Positions 27,701 to 36,911 of a stretch of 64,000 bases of DNA are shown here, in pieces. The stretch is from positions 1,127,501 through 1,191,500 of the forward strand of contig JADJBR010000009.1 in NCBI GenBank assembly GCA_016703645.1. Direction: 5' to 3'. Positions within the stretch are counted from its first letter, which is position 1; each line of letters starts with the position of its first letter. The DNA is from Zoogloea sp. (lineage in GTDB: Bacteria > Pseudomonadota > Gammaproteobacteria > Burkholderiales > Rhodocyclaceae). The position numbers and the translations under genes were made by a program. The notes under the pieces were generated by a model. That model ran no database searches and had not been told where the DNA came from. It worked only from the letters and a program-made list of their open reading frames with translations.

Positions 27701-27951
27701 CGGTTGGCCGACAGCAGCGCGGGGATGCCCAGGTCCCGCACCTGTTGCAGCGCGTCTTCCCGGGCAGCCGTGGTGAGCTGCGGGTTCAGGCGGGCGATGG
27801 CCGCACGCAGGCGCTCCACCAGCAGCACCTGCTGGTAGCTGCTGCGCTCCGGGCGCTCGCCGTCCGGGGCCCGCTCCGGCCCGCGGAGCGGCGTGTAACC
27901 CACCTCGGCCAGCCAGCCGAGGGCTTCGTGTTCGAGCTGGTCTTCGGTCAT
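24721..27951 (-). CDS. hsdR: Type I restriction endonuclease subunit R
   Basis: The motor and nuclease subunit that translocates and cuts unmodified DNA. It has 1076 residues. The nuclease site is D140 with E154 and K156 (RPDIVLF, then VVIELK). The helicase has Walker A QGSGKS at 301-306 and DEAH at 407-410 (VVIADEAHRTQ), followed by the FTGTP motif. At about residues 756-787 there is an in-frame insert of some 31 residues between DYSDFLS and RLAGAANHVLG, which should be nearly adjacent. The insert is encoded by a GC-rich repeat (see the entry at 25582). The frame stays open, so activity may be kept. Last gene of the hsd operon. Confidence 0.92.
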   Translation of the reverse strand: MTEDQLEHEALGWLAEVGYTPLRGPERAPDGERPERSSYQQVLLVERLRAAIARLNPQLTTAAREDALQQVRDLGIPALLSANRRLHQLLVTGVPVEVQRGGETLGDFARLIDWAEPSNNEWLAINQFTVKGPHHTRRPDIVLFVNGLPLVVIELKNPADVNADIWKAFEQLQTYKAQTPDLFQYNEVLVISDGSDARMGSLSADAERFMQWRTIDGVRLDPLGEFNELETLIRGVLAPALLLDYLRYFVLFEDDGGLVKKIAGYHQFHAVRAAIQQVIAASRPGGATATKGRGGVVWHTQGSGKSITMTCFAARVMQDTAMENPTIVVITDRNDLDGQLFGVFSLAQDLLREQPLQAGTRQDLRRLLAKRPSGGIVFATIQKFMPGEDEDVFPLLSDRHNIVVIADEAHRTQYGFEARLKTFKPGASANDTEGRLAAEPRAAYVVGYAQHLRDALPNATFVAFTGTPVSSEDRDTRAVFGDYIHIYDMQQAKEDGATVAIYFESRLARLSLKTDELPHIDDEVDELAEDEEESQQARLKSKWAALEKVVGAEPRIASVAADLVAHFEERNKAQTGKAMVVAMSRDICVHLYNEIVRIKPEWHDENPEKGAIKIVMTGSASDKALLRPHLYSKQVKKRLEKRFKDPTDPLRLVIVRDMWLTGFDAPCVHTLYVDKPMKGHNLMQAIARVNRVFKDKQGGLVVDYIGIANELKSALKDYTASKGRGSPTVDAAEAYAVLEEKLDILRGLLHGFDYSDFLSAGHPATQGRPQVAASPRGTGAAEQPPRGIHTRLAGAANHVLGIKDGKKRFADQAVAMSKAFTLCCTLDEAKAVREEVAFFQAVKVILTKRDLTHKKKTDEERELAIRQIIGSAVVSEDVVDVFEAVGLDKPNIGILDDEFLAEVRNLPERNLAVELLERLLEGEIRSRFAGNVVQEKKFSELLANVVKRYQNRAIETAQVIEELIGMARKFRAAASRGEALGLTEDEVRFYDALVDNESAVRELSDETLKKIAHELTENLRNNLSVDWSERESVRARLRLMVKRILRKYKYPPDQQDGAVELVLQQAKALGEAWMAG
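25582..25675. repeat. Repeat-derived in-frame insertion in hsdR
   Basis: About 94 bases that interrupt the conserved hsdR sequence. They contain the hairpin GGCTGCTCCGCAGCC and the phrases CCCCGAGGGGAAGCGGCAAC and TTGGGGGCGGCCCTGCG. These closely resemble a repeat that I recall as common in Comamonadaceae genomes (Acidovorax, Polaromonas type). The edges are estimated from where homology should resume. Confidence 0.65.
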
Positions 27952-28008
27952 CGTTCTGTCCGTGAATTTTTTCGCGTTTTTTCTGCCCGTTTAAACTAAA
28001 ATTGAATC

Positions 28009-28914
28009 CTAAGTGGATTGGGGGTTCCCGGTCGGCGTCGTAGCCTCGGTGGGTTCACCGGGGCTTTTCGCTTTCTGGGGTGGGTAAATCTTCAGCCCAA
28101 CATTCTCGAAACCACAGCCAACCTTGCTTCTTCCCCCATCGCAGAAGAACTTTTTCTTCAGCATCTCGAACGCCTTGTTGCCCTGGTCCGGACGAAGGTA
28201 GTTAATACCTATGGGGCGGGCTACCAGATCTGCCAGCTGCAATCCAGCGAGGTTGGTTCTCTTGTCGGCGAAAACGATGTCAAACGGCAACGCCCGGTTG
28301 CCGGGGTTGTCACCGTCGCAAATGCGCCTGAACTCCAGTTCCAGCTCAGCATCCTCCTTCTTGCCGCGGCACTCCACCAAGACGTGCGTTTTGAAGTCGT
28401 CCTGTTTCTTCTCAGCCAGGAACTCGCGCAGGGCCTCCAGGCAAACTCCGAGTGCGATGTGGTATGGATTTGAGTTGGCCCCCTCGTTGCGGCTCAAGCG
28501 AACCTTGTCGACGACGCAGGAGATCAGGATGAAGTTGCTGGCGTCCATCACCGACGACAGGCGGTCCATGAACTCATCGCGTGTGGGGCGGTGGCTCAGG
28601 AAGGCGAAGTGCCCTTTCTGCTTCCGAATCTCGTTCTCATGCAAGACCACACTATCGTGACCGAAGTAGTTGAACTTCAGCTTCTGGACGGCAGGGATGA
28701 TCTTCTCTGCGTAGTGTCGCTTGTGGAAAACGCACAGTGCCAACACGAACACAGGATAGCCTTGGTCGATGCTGGCCAAGGAGTGGTCACCGCTTTCATC
28801 GACGTAGACGATGTAATCGCTGAACCGCCGACCAACAGGCTCCTGGGCTGGCTGCTCGACCGGGATTGCCTCAACGGATTCGAACAGAGAGTACTGGGTT
28901 CCTGGAATAGTCAT
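28009..28914 (-). CDS. DUF3800 protein within the hsd operon
   Basis: A 301-residue protein of the DUF3800 family, predicted to have an RNase H-like fold. The N-terminal acidic motif YIVYVDESGDH at about 34-44 and the late LQLADLVAR at about 226-234 are the two conserved acidic sites. It lies 4 bases after hsdS and 57 before hsdR. DUF3800 genes recur next to restriction and other defence genes, but their role is not settled. The codon use is more A/T-rich than hsdM. The Pro/Thr-rich C-terminus is probably unstructured. Confidence 0.8.
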   Translation of the reverse strand: MTIPGTQYSLFESVEAIPVEQPAQEPVGRRFSDYIVYVDESGDHSLASIDQGYPVFVLALCVFHKRHYAEKIIPAVQKLKFNYFGHDSVVLHENEIRKQKGHFAFLSHRPTRDEFMDRLSSVMDASNFILISCVVDKVRLSRNEGANSNPYHIALGVCLEALREFLAEKKQDDFKTHVLVECRGKKEDAELELEFRRICDGDNPGNRALPFDIVFADKRTNLAGLQLADLVARPIGINYLRPDQGNKAFEMLKKKFFCDGGRSKVGCGFENVGLKIYPPQKAKSPGEPTEATTPTGNPQST

Positions 28915-28918
28915 TCAG

Positions 28919-30277
28919 TTAAGTTCCAGTTCGTACGCAACAAGCGCGTGGCTTCGCAATGACCTCGAACTCTTCTGGTGCATTGCCGGGCAGGCGAAGC
29001 TGACCGGAGATCAGGCGGGGGAGCAGGGTGTCGCGGAGGGTGGCGAGGGTTTGGGCGGTGGCGTGGTTGGCTGCGATCGTCGACTGAAGCCCACTAACCA
29101 CCTGTCCGAAGGCGTCGGCCAAGGCTGGTGGCGGGACGGCGATAGGATAGCGGCCGAGCACATCGTTCTGGATGCGCTGACGGCCACTGGTGCCGGACAT
29201 GCTTTGGATGGCGAAATCACGGAAGGCCCCGTGCCGGCAAAGAAGGTAAGCGTAGTACGACGGCAAAGGCGGCTGAGGCCTGAGGACAACGAATTCGGTC
29301 GAACCCCAGCCTGTCTGGCCGTCCGGTAAGCAATCGACGTAAGCGGTCTTGCCATTCTCGAGGCAGGGCGTGATCCGCGCCAGGAGCGTATCGCCATTGA
29401 CGAATTTGGTACCTGAGCCGAACTCCCGCTCTATCGGAGCTCCGACGATGTGTCCCTGCGTGCTGACGCTCGCCATGTCGAGGTAGGGGGCAGTTTCGCC
29501 CCTCTTCAGCTTTCGGCTCGGATTGATCTCGAAGGCTTCCGACAGAGGGATCAACCTCCACTCCTTCGGCACCAACCCCAGCTCCGACTCCTCGAACCCA
29601 TCCGGAAACAGCGTCGCCGTCGCCTCGTCCATCCCTTCCGGGGCGAGCCCTTGCTGCCTGGCGCGGACGGGGTCGAAGTCGACGAACCAGGACTTGAACA
29701 GCGCCTGGGCGATGGCTTCGAGGGTGGCGTTGGTTTCGCGCAGGAGGGCGATGCGGTCGTCGAGGGCACCAAGCACAGCGGCAATCTGACGCTGCGTGAC
29801 CAACGAAGGAAGATCGATCGGAGTTTTCCTTAAAATCCCGAGGTTTGTGTGTGGAACGCCTGTCTGGATAGCAGTGTTTTCGATGTAATCGAGTTGTTTT
29901 GGTGAGCGGAAGGCGTAGTAGAGAAAGTTGACGTCAGCCTTAGAAACGTCAGGCGTCATTTTCATCTGACTCTGAGAGACGATGTACTCTGAGTAAGGTG
30001 AAGCTGGAACAATTGCAACCTGCCCTAACGTACCTCTCTGGGTAAATACTAGATCTCCAGGGCGTGCCTTATTCGGACTCAGAGAGTCGGCTTTCTCTGC
30101 GGAGACGAACACGAATTCACCGCCAACCCAGCGTTCCCCCATGTTTTGCCCGCGGATTACGGGAACACCAGCAGATACATAATCCTTGGAAACGAGGTTC
30201 GACCCAAAAGGCCCACCTGCGATCGAGTTCCTAAATGGTGCAGCAAGGTCTTCTAGCAACACCGTCTTAAAACTCAT
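28919..30277 (-). CDS. hsdS: Type I restriction-modification specificity subunit S
   Basis: The DNA-recognition subunit shared by modification and restriction complexes. It has 452 residues with two target-recognition domains (about 5-160 and 235-400), each followed by a conserved helical spacer; the first spacer is [19 protein letters not shown] followed by [13 protein letters not shown]. The two halves imply a bipartite recognition site, which cannot be read from sequence. The start at 30277 overlaps the end of hsdM by 11 bases. The N-terminal domain is more A/T-rich, as expected for exchanged recognition domains. Confidence 0.9.
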   Translation of the reverse strand: MSFKTVLLEDLAAPFRNSIAGGPFGSNLVSKDYVSAGVPVIRGQNMGERWVGGEFVFVSAEKADSLSPNKARPGDLVFTQRGTLGQVAIVPASPYSEYIVSQSQMKMTPDVSKADVNFLYYAFRSPKQLDYIENTAIQTGVPHTNLGILRKTPIDLPSLVTQRQIAAVLGALDDRIALLRETNATLEAIAQALFKSWFVDFDPVRARQQGLAPEGMDEATATLFPDGFEESELGLVPKEWRLIPLSEAFEINPSRKLKRGETAPYLDMASVSTQGHIVGAPIEREFGSGTKFVNGDTLLARITPCLENGKTAYVDCLPDGQTGWGSTEFVVLRPQPPLPSYYAYLLCRHGAFRDFAIQSMSGTSGRQRIQNDVLGRYPIAVPPPALADAFGQVVSGLQSTIAANHATAQTLATLRDTLLPRLISGQLRLPGNAPEEFEVIAKPRACCVRTGT

Positions 30278-31820
30278 AGCCCAGCCCCCCCAACTTCCGC
30301 CGAATCAAGGCATCCAGCTCCGCACCCTTCGCCATCTGCTCGCCGAGCTTTTCGGTGAGCGACCGCATCTTGTCGGCAAAGGCTTCGTCGTCGTCCTCCA
30401 CCGCCTCGGCGCCCACGTAGCGGCCGGGGGTGAGGACGTGGCCGTGTTCGGCGACCTCGGCGAGCGCGACGCTGCGGCAGTAGCCGGGCTGGTCCGCGTA
30501 GTCGCCGGCGCCCGCCTCGCCACGCCAGGCGGCGACGGTGGCGGCGATGCGCTCGATGATTTCGTCGGTGAGCTCGGCCTGCACCCGGCTGATCATGCGG
30601 CCGAGCTTGCGGGCGTCGATGAACAGCACCTCGCCGGGGCGGGCGGTCTTCTTTTTGGCCAGGAACCACAGGCAGGCGGGGATCTGGGTGTTGAAGAAGA
30701 GCTGGCCGGGCAGGGCGATCATCACTTCCACCACGTCGGCGTCCACCATGGCGGCGCGGATCTGGCCTTCGTTGTTCTGGCTGGAGCTCATGCTGCCGTT
30801 GGCGAGCACGATGCCGGCGCGGCCGTTGGGGCCGAGGTGGTGGAGCATGTGCTGCAGCCAGGCGTAGTTGGCGTTGCCCTGGGGTGGGTCGCCATACAGC
30901 CAGCGGGGGTCGCCCTCCAGGCTGCCGTGCCACCAGTCGCTGATGTTGAAAGGCGGGTTGGCGAGGATGAAGTCGGCCCGCAGATCGGGGTGCTGGTTGC
31001 GGGTGAAGGTGTCGGCGGGCTCCTTGCCCAGGTTGAAGTCGATGCCGCGGAGGGCGAGGTTCATCGCCGCCAGGCGCCAGGTGGTGGGGTTGGATTCCTG
31101 CCCGTAGATGGACACGTCGCCCAGCTTGCCGCCGTGGGCCTCGATGAATTTTTCGGACTGCACGAACATGCCGCCGGAGCCGCAGCAGGGGTCGTACACC
31201 TTGCCGTGGTGCGGGGCGAGCACCGCCACCAGGGTCTTGACGATGCTGGCGGGGGTGTAGAACTGGCCGCCCTTCTTGCCCTCGGCGCTGGCGAACTGGC
31301 CGAGGAAGTATTCGTACACCTGGCCGAGCACGTCGCGGGCGGTGCCGGGGTCGTCCCCGAAGCCGATGGTGGACACCAGATCCACCAGCTCGCCGAGCTT
31401 GCCATCGGGTAGCTGGGCGCGGCCGTAGCGCTTGTCGAGGATGCCCTTGAGCTTGGGGTTCTCCTGCTCGATGACGGTGAGCGCTTCGTCGATGCGCTTG
31501 CCGATGTCGGTCTGCTTGGCGGCGGCGCGGAGCTGTTCCCAGCGGGCGGCCTCGGGCACCCAGAAGACGTTGACCTCCCTGTAGTAGTCCCGGTCTTCCA
31601 GCTCGTCGGCGAGCATCTGGTCGTCGCACTCGTGCAGGAAGTAATCGTCGGCTTCGTCGAGGAAGCGGCCGGTCAGCTCGGCACGCCGGGCGGCAAAGGT
31701 GTCGGAGACGTATTTGAGGAAGATGAGGCCCAGCACCAGGTGCTTGTATTCGGCTGCGTCCATGTTGGCGCGCAGCTTGTCGGCGGTTGCCCAGAGGGTC
31801 TTTTTTATGTCGTCGAGCAT
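30267..31820 (-). CDS. hsdM: Type I restriction-modification DNA methyltransferase subunit M
   Basis: The adenine-specific methyltransferase that protects the host DNA. It has 517 residues. The S-adenosylmethionine motif is [10 protein letters not shown] and the catalytic motif is NPPF in [13 protein letters not shown]. The N-terminal helical domain ([20 protein letters not shown]) is typical and sets the start at 31820; a longer start at 31865 adds a low-complexity stretch. It is the first gene of the operon hsdM-hsdS-DUF3800-hsdR, read leftwards. Confidence 0.92.
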   Translation of the reverse strand: MLDDIKKTLWATADKLRANMDAAEYKHLVLGLIFLKYVSDTFAARRAELTGRFLDEADDYFLHECDDQMLADELEDRDYYREVNVFWVPEAARWEQLRAAAKQTDIGKRIDEALTVIEQENPKLKGILDKRYGRAQLPDGKLGELVDLVSTIGFGDDPGTARDVLGQVYEYFLGQFASAEGKKGGQFYTPASIVKTLVAVLAPHHGKVYDPCCGSGGMFVQSEKFIEAHGGKLGDVSIYGQESNPTTWRLAAMNLALRGIDFNLGKEPADTFTRNQHPDLRADFILANPPFNISDWWHGSLEGDPRWLYGDPPQGNANYAWLQHMLHHLGPNGRAGIVLANGSMSSSQNNEGQIRAAMVDADVVEVMIALPGQLFFNTQIPACLWFLAKKKTARPGEVLFIDARKLGRMISRVQAELTDEIIERIAATVAAWRGEAGAGDYADQPGYCRSVALAEVAEHGHVLTPGRYVGAEAVEDDDEAFADKMRSLTEKLGEQMAKGAELDALIRRKLGGLGYEF

Positions 31821-31984
31821 GCGGGGGAGGGGCGTACTGCTTGGGTGGTCGGGGCGGCGGAGCACGGCGACGCGACGGGCCTCGGGTGCCCTGTTGGCAT
31901 GCCGATGCCTTTGCCGGACAAAGGCGAACAGGTTACACCGGGACCGGAAGCCCGGGCCAGCCGGCGCGGGTGGGCACGCCAGGT

Positions 31985-32902
31985 CTAGAGGTGTGCGTTC
32001 TCGGCGCGACGCGGGTCGGGGATGACTAGTACGTCGCTCCGGGATTCACTCAGGACGCGACGGGTGACGCTGCCGAGGAGCAACTCTTCGGTCAGTTCGG
32101 TGCCGTGCTTGCCGATCAGGATGAGGTCGGCGCTGTGTTCCTGCTCGTGGGTGATGATCTGTTGGGCGGGGTCGCCGTGGGGCACGAGCACCGAGTAGCA
32201 GCCGGGTGTGACCCCGGCGCCGGCGGCAAGAGCGTGGAGGTGCTGCAGGGCGTCTTCGCGCCGCCTGCGCCGGTAGGTGTGGATCGCGGCTTCGTCGACG
32301 CCGGCATAGCTGAGCCGGCCTTCAAAGGGCACGTGGAAGACGTGCATCAGGATGAGGTGGGCGCCAGGCATGAGCCGGCGGGCCAGACGCAGGGCCTCGG
32401 CCGATGCGGGTGAAAAATCCACAGGCACGAGCACGCGACGGTAGGGCTGCTGGGGGGCCAGTTTGACCATCAGCACCGGTCGCGCGGTGCTCTTGCGCAG
32501 CAGGCGGGATGCCGTGGAGCCGAGCAGTGCGTGGCGCAGGAAGGCTTCGCCACGGGCGCCGACCACCAGCAGGTCGGCGTCGACGGCATCGGCGTTGGCG
32601 GTGATCACGTCGGTGGGCGAGCCACAGCGGACCTGCTGACTCGCCGCCACGCCCTGATGGTGGGCGGGGTCGGCGAGCTGCCCCGCAAGGGCCTCCCGGG
32701 CTTCGGCCTCGAGACCTTGGGTGATCTGTGCCGATCCATCGCCCAGCAGGCCGCGCAGGGTGTCCAGGGGCCCCAGGTGCAGGGCATGGAGCACGGTGTA
32801 GCGGGCGCCGCTGGCGGCGGCCAGTTGGAACCCCCGATTCACGGCGTGGCGGGCGGGCGGGGAGAGATCGGTGGCGGCCAGGATGTGCCGGATGGGCGTC
32901 AT
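31985..32902 (-). CDS. Tandem universal stress protein
   Basis: A 305-residue cytoplasmic protein with two UspA domains (about 1-150 and 155-305). Both carry the ATP-binding pattern: GARG followed by LLGST in the first, and GKHG followed by LLGSV in the second. Two-domain Usp proteins occur beside ion pumps and respiratory genes and are thought to act in stress signalling. The start codon overlaps the stop of the P-type ATPase gene in ATGA (32899-32902), so the proteins are made together and the Usp may regulate the pump. Confidence 0.9.
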   Translation of the reverse strand: MTPIRHILAATDLSPPARHAVNRGFQLAAASGARYTVLHALHLGPLDTLRGLLGDGSAQITQGLEAEAREALAGQLADPAHHQGVAASQQVRCGSPTDVITANADAVDADLLVVGARGEAFLRHALLGSTASRLLRKSTARPVLMVKLAPQQPYRRVLVPVDFSPASAEALRLARRLMPGAHLILMHVFHVPFEGRLSYAGVDEAAIHTYRRRRREDALQHLHALAAGAGVTPGCYSVLVPHGDPAQQIITHEQEHSADLILIGKHGTELTEELLLGSVTRRVLSESRSDVLVIPDPRRAENAHL

Positions 32903-35586
32903 CGTCCTTCCTCCGGGGAGCGGGCGCCAAGGCGCAGGATGAGCTTGCGGGCTTCGTCGAGGAGCAGGGTGCTGGAGGCGACCAGTGCGGCCATGCCCCA
33001 TTCGCCGGGCTGCAGGTCCACGGTGTCGAAGAGGGCCTGGGCCGGACCCCAGTGGACTACCAGTACCTGCAGCCCGACCACTGCCAGCAGGGCGGCCCAC
33101 AGCTTGCCGTTGCTGAAGAACTGGGCGTTGAAGGCGCTGCCGTGCTCGGCGCGGGCGTTGAAGATGTTGAAGAACTGGAACAGCACGAAGGTGGTGAAGG
33201 CCAGGGTGCCGGCGAGCAGCGGGCCGCCCCGGGCCAGGCCCCAGGCGTAGATGCCGAGGGTGCCGGCGGCCATGGTCAGCCCGTAAAGGCCGATGCGCCA
33301 CAGGCGCTCCCAGGACAGGATGGCGGCGCTGGCGGCCCGGGGGGGCTGCTGCATGATGCCGGGGCGGGCGGGTTCGACGCCGAGGGTCATGGCCGGGGGG
33401 CCGTCCATGATGATGTTGACCCACAGGATCTGGATGGCGGTGAAGGGCGTGGCGAAGCCCAGGAAGGGGGCGCCGAGCACGGTGAGGATCGCGCCGATGT
33501 TGGTGGATAGCTGGAAGCGCACGAACTTGACGATGTTGTCGTAGATGGTGCGGCCTTCCTCGATGGCCCGCACGATGGTGGCGAAGTTGTCGTCGGCCAG
33601 CACCATGGTGGCGGCCTCCCGGCTCACCTCGGTGCCGGTGATGGCCATGGCCACGCCGATGTCGGCGGCCTTCAGGGCCGGGGCGTCGTTGACCCCGTCG
33701 CCGGTCATGGCGACCACGTGGCCGCCGGCCTGCAGGGCCTCGACGATGCGCGTCTTGTGTTCCGGAGTGACCCGGGCGAACACGGCGGCATCTTCCACCA
33801 GGCGCTGCAGTTCGACGGGGCTCAGGCCGTCCAGCTCGCGGCCTTCGTGGGCGCGGCCGACGAGGCCCAGCTCGGCGGCAATGGCGGCGGCGGTGGCCCG
33901 GTGGTCGCCGGTGATCATCTTCACCTGCACGCCGGCGGCGCGGCAGATGCGGATGGCCTCCCGTGCCTCCGGGCGGGGCGGGTCGATGATGCCCACCAGG
34001 GCGGTCAGGGTGAGGTCATGGGTCCAGACCTGCAGGTCGCCGGTGGGGTCGAAGTCGGCGGCGGGAATGCGGCGCCCGGCCAGGGCCAGCACCCGCAGGG
34101 CCTGGCCGGCGAGGGTTTCATTGGCCGCGCGGAGGGCGTCGCGGGCGGTAGCGTCGAGGGGGGCTTCCCCGGTGTCCGCCTGGACGCGGGTGGCCCGGGC
34201 CAGCAGCACGTCGGGGGCACCCTTGACCCACATGCGCACCTGCTCGCCTTCCCGGTGGAAGGTGGCCATGAACTTGTTGTCCGAGTCGAAGGGGATCTCG
34301 GCGATGCGGGGGAAGGCGGCCATCAGCTGGTTCGGGTCGACGCCACCCCGGATGGCCAGGGCCAGCAGGGCGCCCTCGGTGGGGTCGCCGATGAGCTGGC
34401 CGTCGACGATGCGCGCGTCGGCGCACAGGGCGGCGGGGCGCAGCACTGCGGAGAGCTCGGGCAGGGCTGAGCCGTCAGGCGCGCTGATCTTGCCGTCGCC
34501 GCTGTAGCCTTCGCCGCTCACCGCGTACTGGCGGCCACCGAAGATCAGGGCGCGGGCGGTCATCTGGTTGAGGGTCAGGGTGCCGGTCTTGTCGGAGCAG
34601 ATCACCGTGGTGCAGCCCAGGGTCTCCACCGAGGCCAGCTTCTTGACGATGGCATTGCGCCCGGCCATGCGGTGCATGCCCAGCGCCAGCGTGACGGTGA
34701 CCACGGCGGGCAGGCCTTCGGGGATGGCCGCGACCGCCAGGGCGATGGCGGTAAGGGCGGTGTCCATGAGGTCGTCGCCCCGGGCCAGGCCGGCACCGAA
34801 CATCAGGGCCACCACCACGCCGGCGATCAAGGCCAGGCGCTTGCCCAGGGTGTCGAGCTGGGCCTGCAGGGGCGTGGCCGGCTCGCTGGTGTCGCCGAGC
34901 AGGTTGGCCAGGCGGCCCATCTCGGTGTCCATGCCGGTGGCGGTGACCACCGCTTCCAGGCGGCCCCGGGTGACCACGGTGTTCATGAAGATCATGCCCT
35001 GGTGCTCGGCCAGGGGGGCGTCGGCGGCCACGGCCGCCGGCGTCTTGGCGACGGGGGCGGATTCTCCGGTGAGGGTCGCCTCGGCCACTTCGGCGGAATG
35101 GGCATCGAGCACCCGCGCGTCGGCCGTGACCCGTTCGCCGGCTTCCAGCAGGAGCAGGTCGCCGGTGACCAGCGTGGCGGCATCAACCACCTCCACTTCA
35201 CCGTTGCGGCGCACCCGGGCGGTGGGGGCGAGCATGTCATGGAGGGCGGCCAGCGCCCGCTCGGCGCGGTTCTCCTGGATGTAGCCGAGGGTCGCGTTGA
35301 GGAGCACGACGACCCCGATCACGGCTGCGTCCTTCACCTCGCCGAGGGCGCCGGCCAGCGCGGCCGCACCCAGCAGGACCAGGATGAGCAGATTGGCGAA
35401 CTGGTCGAGGAAGCGCCGCCAGGCGGGCCGTGGCGGCTTCTGGCGTAGGCGGTTGGGGCCATGGGCCAGCAGACGGGCTGCCGCATCGGCGCCGTCCAGG
35501 CCGCGGGCCGGGTCACAGCCGAGTGCCCCGGCAGCATCGCTGGCGTCGAGGGCGTGCCAAGGGTGGGGGGGGCGAGGGGCGTTCAT
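32899..35586 (-). CDS. Calcium-type (P2) cation-transporting P-type ATPase
   Basis: An inner-membrane ion pump of 895 residues. Motifs: TGES at 173-176 in the actuator domain, PEGLP at 289-293 in the fourth membrane helix, the phosphorylated D332 in DKTGTLT, KGAPD in the nucleotide domain, and TGDGVNDAPALK in the hinge. PEGLP and length place it with P2-type pumps that move Ca2+ or related cations; the exact ion is uncertain. The N-terminal WHALD region is the cation-ATPase N domain. I chose the ATG at 35586 because upstream residues look unlike protein. It forms an operon with the universal stress protein. Confidence 0.9.
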   Translation of the reverse strand: MNAPRPPHPWHALDASDAAGALGCDPARGLDGADAAARLLAHGPNRLRQKPPRPAWRRFLDQFANLLILVLLGAAALAGALGEVKDAAVIGVVVLLNATLGYIQENRAERALAALHDMLAPTARVRRNGEVEVVDAATLVTGDLLLLEAGERVTADARVLDAHSAEVAEATLTGESAPVAKTPAAVAADAPLAEHQGMIFMNTVVTRGRLEAVVTATGMDTEMGRLANLLGDTSEPATPLQAQLDTLGKRLALIAGVVVALMFGAGLARGDDLMDTALTAIALAVAAIPEGLPAVVTVTLALGMHRMAGRNAIVKKLASVETLGCTTVICSDKTGTLTLNQMTARALIFGGRQYAVSGEGYSGDGKISAPDGSALPELSAVLRPAALCADARIVDGQLIGDPTEGALLALAIRGGVDPNQLMAAFPRIAEIPFDSDNKFMATFHREGEQVRMWVKGAPDVLLARATRVQADTGEAPLDATARDALRAANETLAGQALRVLALAGRRIPAADFDPTGDLQVWTHDLTLTALVGIIDPPRPEAREAIRICRAAGVQVKMITGDHRATAAAIAAELGLVGRAHEGRELDGLSPVELQRLVEDAAVFARVTPEHKTRIVEALQAGGHVVAMTGDGVNDAPALKAADIGVAMAITGTEVSREAATMVLADDNFATIVRAIEEGRTIYDNIVKFVRFQLSTNIGAILTVLGAPFLGFATPFTAIQILWVNIIMDGPPAMTLGVEPARPGIMQQPPRAASAAILSWERLWRIGLYGLTMAAGTLGIYAWGLARGGPLLAGTLAFTTFVLFQFFNIFNARAEHGSAFNAQFFSNGKLWAALLAVVGLQVLVVHWGPAQALFDTVDLQPGEWGMAALVASSTLLLDEARKLILRLGARSPEEGR

Positions 35587-35704
35587 GGCGGGCGGTCCGG
35601 GCTTTGCGGTGCGTGATCGGCGCGGCAAGCGAGGGGCCGAGGTGGTGAAGTGCACTGTAGCTTTATGGTATGCCCGCCTGCCCTTCCGATCCAGACGGAT
35701 TATC

Positions 35705-35722
35705 TTCCGCCCCGTTTCGGAA
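35705..35722. promoter_or_regulatory. Inverted repeat in divergent promoter region
   Basis: TTCCGCCCCGTTTCGGAA, arms TTCCG and CGGAA with an 8-base spacer, in the 223-base gap between the divergent P-type ATPase and Spy-like genes. It could be an operator for either. Only the symmetry is seen; no regulator is next to it. Confidence 0.3.
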
Positions 35723-35809
35723 ATGCCGAACTGTCGTCCTTGGATGGACTAAGCTGATGGCGTAGTGCCGGACGGCTTTCCGGCCGGTTTTCGTTCAAGG
35801 AGATCCATC

Positions 35810-36277
35810 ATGACCCGTTTCCGCCAATCCCTTCCTACGCTTGCTCTTTCCCTGTTGCTGGGCGTTATGGCTGTGCCGGCCCTGGCCGACATGCCCTGTG
35901 GCCCGATGGGGGGAGGCATGCGCGCACAGGGGGCCGAGCGCATGGAGCAGCATCACCGCAAGCTGCATGAGGCCCTCAAGCTGAATGCCGAGCAGGAGGC
36001 GGCGTGGAAGAAACTGATCGAGTCGGAGCACCCCATGGGCAAGGGCCGTCGTGATGCGGCCAAGGCCGGAGACGCTGCCACCCTGAGCACCCCCGAGCGG
36101 GCCGAGCGCATGCTTGAGCACATGAAGGCCCAGCAGGCCGCCATGGCCGAGCACATTGTCGTGCTCAAGGCCTTCTATGGGCAGTTGAGCCCGGAGCAGC
36201 AGAAGATCTTTGACGATGCCCACCGGGGTGGGCGTCGGGGAATGCGCGGGAAGGGCATGGGTCCGGGGCAGTCCTGA
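35810..36277 (+). CDS. Spy/CpxP-family periplasmic protein
   Basis: A 155-residue secreted protein. The signal peptide is clear (basic MTRFRQ, hydrophobic LALSLLLGVMAV, cleavage near ALA at 26-28). The mature part is helical and carries LTXXQ-like motifs: LNAEQEAAWKKL and LSPEQQKIFDDA. Spy and CpxP are periplasmic chaperones and stress sensors; members also bind metals. The Met-rich start (MPCGPMGGGM) and end (GMRGKGMG) might bind copper, which is inference. AAGGAGATCC before the ATG fixes the start. Convergent with the acetyltransferase gene. Confidence 0.8.
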   Translation: MTRFRQSLPTLALSLLLGVMAVPALADMPCGPMGGGMRAQGAERMEQHHRKLHEALKLNAEQEAAWKKLIESEHPMGKGRRDAAKAGDAATLSTPERAERMLEHMKAQQAAMAEHIVVLKAFYGQLSPEQQKIFDDAHRGGRRGMRGKGMGPGQS

Positions 36278-36285
36278 ACGCGACG

Positions 36286-36310
36286 GCGGGGTCGCTCAGC
36301 CCCGCGGTTT
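36286..36310. terminator. Hairpin between convergent genes
   Basis: GCGGGG, an 8-base loop, CCCCGC, then GGTTT. It overlaps the stop codon of the acetyltransferase and lies just after the Spy-like gene. The T-run is short, so it is a weak candidate for a terminator serving the plus strand. Confidence 0.3.
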
Positions 36311-36859
36311 CCGCCAGCCATCGCGGTTGAGCCGGTACAGGCAGTGGGCCCGCAAGGGGCTGCCCGGCGGAACGGCCGGATGGTCGAAGTCCTCATCGGT
36401 CCTGTGCATGCCGATGCGTTCCATCACGGCCCGGGAGCGCAGGTTGCCCAGGGTGGTGAAGGACACGATTTCCTGCAGTTCCAGTGTTTCGAAGCCTACC
36501 CGCAGGGCCGCGCAGGCGGCCTCGGTGGCCAGGCCGCGGCCCCAGTAAGCCCGGGCCAGACGCCAGCCCACTTCCACGCAGGGCGCAAACGGCAGCTCGG
36601 CGATGGGGGTGTGCAGCCCGACGAAGCCGATGAACTGCCCACTCTCCTTCAGCTCTGCCGCCCAGAAACCCCAGCCCCGCTCTGCAATCAGGGCCTGACA
36701 GCGCAGGGCCAGGGCATTGCTGGCCGGGTATTCGAGGGGGGCTGGAAAATGGGCCATCACTTCGGGATCGGCATTGAGGTCGGCGAAGGGCCTCAGATCA
36801 TCCTCGCGCCATTGACGCAGGTGCAGGCGGGCGGTGTCGAGTTCGATGAGGCGGGGCAT
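36296..36859 (-). CDS. GNAT-family N-acetyltransferase (RimJ/RimL-like)
   Basis: A 187-residue cytoplasmic acetyltransferase. Recognisable parts are the N-terminal LDTARLHLRQWREDDL, the central GFVGLH strand, the cofactor-binding segment YWGRGLATEA at about 115-124 and the following VSFTTLGNLRSRAVMERIGM, which matches the RimJ/RimL group that acetylates protein N-termini or small amines. The acceptor is unknown. Single gene; its end overlaps a hairpin shared with the convergent Spy-like gene. Confidence 0.85.
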   Translation of the reverse strand: MPRLIELDTARLHLRQWREDDLRPFADLNADPEVMAHFPAPLEYPASNALALRCQALIAERGWGFWAAELKESGQFIGFVGLHTPIAELPFAPCVEVGWRLARAYWGRGLATEAACAALRVGFETLELQEIVSFTTLGNLRSRAVMERIGMHRTDEDFDHPAVPPGSPLRAHCLYRLNRDGWRKPRG

Positions 36860-36911
36860 GGGCGAGGGGGGCTGGTCGGGGAGAAGGGCTCCATTCTAGT
36901 GGCCCACCTGC

